From: Sulfurivermis fontis
Lineage (GTDB): Bacteria; Pseudomonadota; Gammaproteobacteria; Thiohalomonadales; Thiohalomonadaceae
Length of the DNA: 64,000 nucleotides
Direction of reading: 5' to 3'
Assembly: GCF_004001245.1 (NCBI RefSeq)
Contig: NZ_AP018724.1
Coordinates: forward strand, 1-64,000
Below, in pieces: positions 62,339-64,000 of the stretch. The translations under genes and the position numbers were made by a program. The first letter of the stretch is position 1; each line of letters opens with the position of its first letter. Under the pieces are notes generated by a model, which made no database searches, was not told where the DNA came from, and saw only the letters and a list, made by a program, of their open reading frames with translations.

Positions 62339-62851
62339 ATGGCCAACAAGCAGGTAGTAAACGGGATACTGGGCAGCTTCGGAGCCGGTGTGTTGGCACT
62401 GTTGCTGACATTTGCACAGGCGGTACAGGCCGCGCCGGCGGAAAAGGTGATCTCCACCAGGACGGCCACGCCGAAAGCCGAAGTCATCACCAGCCTGACC
62501 AAGGCGCAACTGCACGACCTGATGAAAGCCGAGGGGTATGCGGTGAGTTTTGATGAAGACGGCGATCTGCTGTGGAAGATCGACGGTCTGCGCACCTTCC
62601 TGTTTGCCGTGGGCGAAGGGGATTCCCTGCAGTTCCATGTGGCCTTCTCCGACGGCAATGCCACGCTGGAGAAGGTGAATGCCTGGAACCGGGACATGCG
62701 CTATTCGCGCAATTACCTCGATGAATCCGGCGACCCGCATCTGGAGCTGGACCTCGACCTCGCCGGCGGCGTGACCCAGGCCCGCGTGCTCGATTTCATC
62801 AAGACCTGCCAGATCTCCCTGCAGCAGTGGATCGATGCGGTGGTACGCTGA
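62339..62851 (+). CDS. Secreted YbjN domain-containing protein
   Basis: 170 aa with a signal peptide (about residues 1-31, hydrophobic core GVLALLLTFAQAVQA) and a YbjN-like domain (LHDLMKAEGYAVSFDEDGDL, FHVAFSDGNATLEKVNAWNR, SRNYLDESGDPHLELDLDLA). The fold is shared with type III secretion chaperone-like proteins; function unknown. Ribosome binding site GGAGGAAA. Confidence 0.8.
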   Translation: MANKQVVNGILGSFGAGVLALLLTFAQAVQAAPAEKVISTRTATPKAEVITSLTKAQLHDLMKAEGYAVSFDEDGDLLWKIDGLRTFLFAVGEGDSLQFHVAFSDGNATLEKVNAWNRDMRYSRNYLDESGDPHLELDLDLAGGVTQARVLDFIKTCQISLQQWIDAVVR

Positions 62852-62957
62852 ACAGCATTCAGCGCCCCGGAGAGGGTGATGGCAGAAACCCGCTAGAGTC
62901 TGTGTCTGCCACGCCGGCCTCATCCTGAACACCAGTCTATCGACGACAGAGGAAGCC

Positions 62958-63962
62958 ATGTCTGTATTGCGCACAAAGATTGAGTCGTGGATCCCCGAGG
63001 GTGTCGCGGCGGTGGCGGGTCTGCTGGTTCTGCTGCTGCTGTTGGCGCTCATGGTCACCACCTTCGTGGTCAGCAACGAGCCGAAGGCCTTTGCCGTGCA
63101 GGCGGCGCGGCGCGGTGACCAGGCCGTCGTCGGCAGTGCCACGGTCGACACGGCGATCACCCTGGGCGAGACGTTACTGGACAAGACTGGCGGCTATATC
63201 TCCAACGACGTGTTGCCGCCCTTCGTGTTTCTCGACGACATGCCCAACTGGGAATTCGGCGCCCTGGTGGCGCTGCGCGATGTGTCGGCGGTGATGCGCA
63301 ATCACTATGCCCGCTCGCAGTCGCAGTCGGTGGAGGACGAGGACCTCGCCCGCGCCGAGCCGCAGTTCAATTTCCAGAACGATTCCTGGATCCTGCCGGC
63401 CACCGAATCGGAATATCGCGACGGCCTGGCCTATCTGCACAACTTCCGTCGCCGGCTACTCGATGACAATGACGCCGATGCGCAGTTCTTCGCCCGCGCC
63501 GACAATCTGGCCGCCTGGCTGCAGGTGGTGGAGAAGCGCCTCGGCAGTCTGTCGCAGCGTCTCTCCGCCAGCGTCGGCCAGGTGCGCAGCAACACCAACC
63601 TGGCCAACGACCCGGCGGCGCAGCAGAGCACGCCGACGCCGAGCGTGGTGTACGAGAGCACGCCATGGCTGGAAGTGGACGACGTGTTCTACGAGGCACG
63701 CGGTCATGTCTGGGCGCTGCTGCACCTGTTCCGCGCCGTGGAGATCGATTTCCGCAACAGTCTGGAGCGCAAGAATGCCGTCGCCTCCCTGCACCAGATC
63801 ATCCGCGAGCTGGAAGAGGCGCAGCGGCCGGTGTCCAGCCCGCTGGTGCTGAACGGCAACGGCTTCGGCTGGGTGGCCAATTATTCGCTGACCATGGCCA
63901 ATTACATTTCCCGCGCCAATGCAGCGGTCATCGACCTGCGTGCCCTGCTGGAGCGGGGTTAG
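62958..63962 (+). CDS. DUF2333 family membrane protein
   Basis: 334 aa with one N-terminal TM helix (about 15-40, VAAVAGLLVLLLLLALMVTT) and a soluble, mostly helical periplasmic part, matching the DUF2333 family (DDMPNWEFGALVALRD, SEYRDGLAYLHNF). Function unknown. Its TAG stop at 63960-63962 lies in the first bases of a MITE-like element, so the C-terminus ends at the insertion point. Confidence 0.85.
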   Translation: MSVLRTKIESWIPEGVAAVAGLLVLLLLLALMVTTFVVSNEPKAFAVQAARRGDQAVVGSATVDTAITLGETLLDKTGGYISNDVLPPFVFLDDMPNWEFGALVALRDVSAVMRNHYARSQSQSVEDEDLARAEPQFNFQNDSWILPATESEYRDGLAYLHNFRRRLLDDNDADAQFFARADNLAAWLQVVEKRLGSLSQRLSASVGQVRSNTNLANDPAAQQSTPTPSVVYESTPWLEVDDVFYEARGHVWALLHLFRAVEIDFRNSLERKNAVASLHQIIRELEEAQRPVSSPLVLNGNGFGWVANYSLTMANYISRANAAVIDLRALLERG

Positions 63963-64000
63963 GGAAGCTCTGAATAAGTTCAGAGCTTCCGCGGCACAGG
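63959..64000. repeat. MITE-like element, second copy (cut by window end)
   Basis: TTAGGGAAGCTCTGAATAAG (63959-63978) and the bases following to 64000 match the left end of the element at 36621 with one difference (TTAGGG for TTAAGG). It begins exactly at the stop codon of the DUF2333 gene. The rest is outside the window. Confidence 0.8.

Overview
The window reads as the replication-origin end of a Gammaproteobacterium chromosome. It opens with dnaA-dnaN-recF-gyrB, with DnaA boxes around dnaA and an AT-rich tract between dnaA and dnaN. The gene clusters are gammaproteobacterial: glyQS-mazG-like-gmhB-plsC, glnA/ntrBC, pilTU beside yggS-proC-yggT-yggU, slmA-argB-dut-coaBC-radC, rpmBG. The high-GC coding, type IV pili and several c-di-GMP proteins would fit a free-living, possibly sulfur-oxidising Chromatiales-type organism. 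I cannot name genus or species from sequence alone.

Layout. 1-6.4 kb: origin and replication genes, with two perfect parS-type palindromes inside recF. 6.4-12.2 kb (minus): fbp, then a tightly packed glyQ-glyS-mazG-like-gmhB-acyltransferase operon. 12.3-14.8 kb: PP-loop thiolase, TusA-like protein and CDF transporter. 15-20.1 kb: nitrogen regulon glnA, a DUF4124 protein, ntrB and ntrC, with sigma-54 and NtrC sites visible. 20.1-24.8 kb: an accessory insert holding an IS1380-type remnant, a compact sigma-54-like protein fused to a GIY-YIG nuclease domain, a PAS-PAS-GGDEF-EAL protein and a cluster of repeats. 24.8-29.6 kb: pilU, pilT, yggS, proC, yggT, yggU. 29.7-38.3 kb: dynamin-like GTPase, transporters, ferritin-like protein, xthA, pyrE and a MITE. 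38.3-45.7 kb: slmA, argB, an orphan AlgC-type sensor module, dut, coaBC, radC, rpmB, rpmG and an EAL-HDOD protein. 45.6-53.9 kb: HyuA-like protein, globin-coupled diguanylate cyclase, a Gld-type ABC exporter with its auxiliary proteins, and mutM. 54-64 kb: a Ca2+-type P-ATPase, small paired ORFs, rhodanese, a toxin-antitoxin pair, a repeat-rich gap, katG, a YbjN-domain protein, a DUF2333 protein, and the start of a second MITE copy.

The most interesting object is the gene at 21119-22294. Its first ~270 residues follow the order of RpoN landmarks (N-terminal Q/L-type helix, core-binding-like region, HTH, RpoN box), and a GIY-YIG domain forms the C-terminus. It lies next to the NtrB/NtrC sigma-54 activator system and just upstream of a c-di-GMP enzyme, inside a repeat-bounded insert. 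A second theme is that at least three repeat families (a REP-like GGGGTCAGAGTAA unit, a MITE with TTAAGGAAG-type ends, and GTAGGAGCG hairpins) sit exactly at gene 3' ends and supply stop codons or C-terminal tails.
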